This document shows positions 62,213 to 64,000 of a stretch of 64,000 bases of DNA, piece by piece; position 1 is the first letter of the stretch; each line of letters opens with the position of its first letter. Origin of the DNA: Brevundimonas sp. UBA7506. Its GTDB lineage: Bacteria; Pseudomonadota; Alphaproteobacteria; Caulobacterales; Caulobacteraceae. The notes beneath the pieces were generated by a model, which saw only the letters and a list, made by a program, of their open reading frames with translations, was not told where the DNA came from and made no database searches. Both the position numbers and the translations under genes were made by a program. The stretch lies in the NCBI RefSeq assembly GCF_002479495.1, contig NZ_DLNQ01000010.1:141446-205445 (forward strand). Direction: 5' to 3'.

Positions 62213-62671
62213 ATGTCCTCACGCTGGATTTATTGGCTTTCCCTACTAATCGCTGCGCTCGGCGGTGCGGTTGTGGTCATAGGCGCCGCATACGAACCGG
62301 CACGGGCGACGCTTGCCAATCCGCTTGCCCTATTGGCGACTGCGGTCGCCCTTCTTCTCTTTCTGCGGATGCTCTTTGATCCGAGGTGCCACAGGGGCAT
62401 CAAGGCGGCGAACCAAGAGATGATGGGCGACCATGGGTTTCAGTTTCGCCTCACCCCCGTCCTGGACCCTCAATGGGGCATCTTCGGGAGCCGTGCGGGA
62501 TCGCCGCTTCTACTGACAATCCGGGCGGTTCTTTTCATCGAAGTCATCGCGGTGATGCTGCTGGCGCGCGAAGCGCCCATCCTCCAATTTCTGGCGTACG
62601 CTTCCTTCGGGGTGGTGATGATGCTTTCACTGATACACCTCGCAGGCACTGGCCACTCCATCGGTCGCTGA
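62213..62671 (+). CDS. Hypothetical membrane protein
   Basis: A 152-residue protein with four likely helices, two at the N-terminus (IYWLSLLIAALGGAVVVIGA, ALLATAVALLLFLRMLF) and two at the C-terminus (LLLTIRAVLFIEVIAVMLLA, FGVVMMLSLIHLA), around a 50-residue cytoplasmic loop. I do not recognise the family. ATG 62213 is chosen as the first ATG after the R2 repeat. Confidence 0.65.
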   Translation: MSSRWIYWLSLLIAALGGAVVVIGAAYEPARATLANPLALLATAVALLLFLRMLFDPRCHRGIKAANQEMMGDHGFQFRLTPVLDPQWGIFGSRAGSPLLLTIRAVLFIEVIAVMLLAREAPILQFLAYASFGVVMMLSLIHLAGTGHSIGR

Positions 62672-62672
62672 A

Positions 62673-62790
62673 CGTCCACTAACCACCCCTAGGGGAAGTT
62701 GGGCACTTGCACTGCCAGGCTGTTCGGCCAAGGTTCCGGTTTCGGGCCAGATGCCAAAGTCGAATCTCGACCCATGACGGACATTGATGC
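62673..62790. repeat. Intergenic repeat, family R1, copy 2
   Basis: Second copy of R1, about 118 bases and, by eye, around 90% identical to the copy at 61611-61730. Differences include GGGAAGTTGGG for GGGAAGTGGGG and CGAATCTCG for CGCATCTCG. It begins right after the stop of the membrane protein gene and runs into the start of the next small gene. Confidence 0.85.
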
Positions 62791-62938
62791 GAATGCGTTT
62801 ACCAGCGCGCAACAGCTGAGAGGCTTAATCATGGGCGGTCCCGACGATCTAAATCAACGAGCCCGATGGCTGCTTGTAGCGCTATTCACGCTCGCAGCTG
62901 CCTCCTTGGTCTATTCGGACCACCTGTATAACCGCTAG
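62774..62938 (+). CDS. Small single-pass membrane protein
   Basis: A 54-residue protein: a polar start (MTDIDANAFTSAQQLRGLIM) and one membrane helix near the end (WLLVALFTLAAASLVYS). ATG 62774 lies inside the end of the R1 repeat, so the start region is provided by the repeat. Function unknown. Confidence 0.5.
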   Translation: MTDIDANAFTSAQQLRGLIMGGPDDLNQRARWLLVALFTLAAASLVYSDHLYNR

Positions 62939-63066
62939 GCTGGTGGCGGTTCGACCAAGGTCCGCTTGCCACCCCTCCCAGGCATTCCGAGCGTCCGCTT
63001 ACGGGACTTGGATGATGGTGGGGTGATGGGGTTAGGAGATCGGCGGAAAGAGGCCTACGGTCACCT

Positions 63067-63249
63067 ATGCGCCCGAGTAAGTTCATCGCTTTCCAGGAAC
63101 GACGTCTGGGCCGAAGTCTCTGGCCCGAGGAGCTTAGTGCGATCCAGCTAGCGCGCGAGCACTGCAAAACCGGGAAGCGCGACACCGTGAAGGCGATGTG
63201 GGATGCGCTTGAAGCCACGCCTGCGCCCGTCAGATTTTTCGCGCCATAG
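63067..63249 (+). CDS. Small basic hypothetical protein
   Basis: A 60-residue basic protein (FIAFQERRLGRSLWPEELSA, then a helix with REHCKTGKRDTVKAMWDALE). Compact, helix-rich and coding-like; family unknown. It is flanked on both sides by fragments of the R2-type repeat. Confidence 0.5.
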   Translation: MRPSKFIAFQERRLGRSLWPEELSAIQLAREHCKTGKRDTVKAMWDALEATPAPVRFFAP

Positions 63250-63362
63250 CCTAGCACCGTAATGACCGCTTCCCACCCTTAGCTGACGTCGGGAGCGTCC
63301 GTTTTCCGGCCCGGGCGCCAACGTCTGCTTTCGGCGCTGACGCCTAGGCCCGCAATCGACCC

Positions 63363-63746
63363 TTAGCTGGCCTCGATTGCCGGAGGATCGAAGGCGTTGG
63401 GCGCGGTAAATGATGCGGTCAAAAGGTCGATGTCACCGTAGCCGTCGAAATAGCTGTAGGCTTCGATCATCTCCGCGTAGCCGTCTTTGACGTAGAGCAT
63501 GAATTCTAGGGGGTAGGCATCCGGCCCCACTTCAGAGCGAACCCATCCCCCCGGGCTGACGGTGACCACGGCGGGCGGCAACGCCCTGTCCACGCTGAAC
63601 TCAGTGTAAAAACCGAAACCTGTGAATTCACGGCCAGAAACCTCAGCCGTCTTCAACTGCTCGATGAGAGCATGGCCCCCATCGGGGCTGACTTGCTTCG
63701 CCAGAACGACAGCGGCGGCTATTTCGAGCGCGGATAGCTGTTTCAT
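63363..63746 (-). CDS. Hypothetical protein
   Basis: A 127-residue soluble protein. The N-terminal helix (SALEIAAAVVLAKQVSP) is followed by a beta-rich body (FTGFGFYTEFSVDRALPPAV, LEFMLYVKDGYAEMIEAYSY). The fold cannot be named; it resembles other small orphan proteins in this repeat-rich area. ATG 63746 is the first start after the R2 repeat, copy 2. Confidence 0.6.
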   Translation of the reverse strand: MKQLSALEIAAAVVLAKQVSPDGGHALIEQLKTAEVSGREFTGFGFYTEFSVDRALPPAVVTVSPGGWVRSEVGPDAYPLEFMLYVKDGYAEMIEAYSYFDGYGDIDLLTASFTAPNAFDPPAIEAS

Positions 63747-63779
63747 AGCGCGAGCCTAGTCGCCGGGCGGCTGTCAGCC

Positions 63780-64000
63780 AATGTCCGCTTCCCACCCCTC
63801 GCAGACTCTCGGAAGGTCCGCTTAAGGGCGTGAGACCGGCGCCTGGGGCGAACACCATCGCGCCCTTTCGTAGTGACGGCGGCGGTGCGCCGCCGTGGAC
63901 GAACCTGAGAACTATTCAGCCCTGTTCGGCTGGGCTGCGTGAAGGTCCGACGTGCGTGCGGGTGCCAAAGTCGCAAACCGACCCTCAGCGGACATTAGTA
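63780..64000. repeat. Intergenic repeat, family R2, copy 2, running to the window edge
   Basis: Second copy of R2, matching 61974-62192 over at least 150 bases with the same order of landmarks (GTCCGCTT, GAGACCGGCGC, GGCGGTGCGCCGCC, TATTCAGCCCTG). Its last 40 bases instead match the end of R1 (GTGCCAAAGTCGCAAACC and GCGGACATTAGTA), so the copy is a mosaic of both families. Confidence 0.85.

Noticed and set aside
61797..62222. A 141-codon minus-strand frame similar to the one at 63743-63976
   Set aside because: The similarity is due to the shared R2 repeat in DNA, not to conserved protein; the repeat reads open in several frames.
1..64000. CRISPR arrays, rRNA and tRNA genes
   Set aside because: No regularly spaced short repeats and no conserved rRNA or cloverleaf segments were recognised by reading both strands; a covariance-model search would be needed to exclude tRNAs fully.

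Overview
The window looks like part of a chromosome of an alphaproteobacterium in the Caulobacteraceae, most likely Brevundimonas or a close relative. The base composition is GC-rich throughout. An alphaproteobacterial LexA box (GAAC-N7-GAAC) precedes imuAB. An EcfG-type stress promoter (GGAAC-N16-CGTT) precedes a DUF1328 gene. FixLJ, a TonB-dependent receptor and an ImuA-ImuB-DnaE2 mutasome also fit. I recognised no rRNA, tRNA or CRISPR array.

Layout. (1) 1-3.6 kb: tail of a tyrosine integrase, a GNAT acetyltransferase, DUF2945, DUF488 and a LigD-type ligase/polymerase. (2) 3.9-9.3 kb: a 5'-truncated SulP transporter, the oxygen sensor pair FixL-FixJ, then a cyanide-resistant alternative oxidase and a flavohaemoglobin; an MFS remnant follows. 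(3) 9.5-15.5 kb: a complete Mrp Na+/H+ antiporter operon (AB fusion, C, D, E, F, G) with every junction overlapping. (4) 15.6-17.5 kb: a small protein, and a SigJ-like ECF sigma factor divergent from a carboxymuconolactone-decarboxylase-family protein. (5) 17.6-23.2 kb: a possible defence cluster made of a DUF6161 membrane protein, a HEPN protein and a large SF2 helicase with a nuclease-like C-terminus. Its genes are separated by short GCGGACATT-type repeats. (6) 23.3-26.5 kb: a heavy-metal operon (CDF pump, TonB receptor, MerR regulator) with a near-perfect CadR/PbrR-type operator. (7) 26.6-29.75 kb: a 1036-residue metallophosphoesterase-STAND NTPase fusion that starts inside, and seems to have replaced, a DUF736 gene whose ribosome-binding site and first ~25 codons survive. 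(8) 29.75-45.5 kb: mobile-element-like DNA with an SRAP protein, LexA-controlled imuA-imuB, exonuclease III, dnaE2, a large ParB-like protein without ParA, and two tandem serine recombinases. (9) 45.6-52.7 kb: a stress-protein region with DUF1328, three tandem small acidic proteins, further small membrane proteins, an Fsr-like MFS pump, an HWE histidine kinase and DUF2383. (10) 53-60.6 kb: a likely surface-polysaccharide locus (response regulator, TPR/beta-barrel protein, HEAT protein, GT2 synthase) facing a phosphorelay operon (hybrid kinase, receiver, Hpt). (11) 60.6-64 kb: small membrane, lipoprotein and hypothetical genes embedded in long intergenic repeats, including one frameshifted gene.

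How the parts fit. FixLJ beside a NO- and cyanide-insensitive oxidase and a NO dioxygenase suggests a low-oxygen/nitrosative-stress module. The LexA-box mutasome, SRAP protein, exonuclease III and, elsewhere, LigD are a concentration of DNA-damage functions. The STAND fusion and the HEPN/helicase/DUF6161 group are the best candidates for undescribed anti-phage systems. The 53-60 kb locus is the best candidate for an undescribed polysaccharide or biofilm system. All functional links are inferred from gene content and order.
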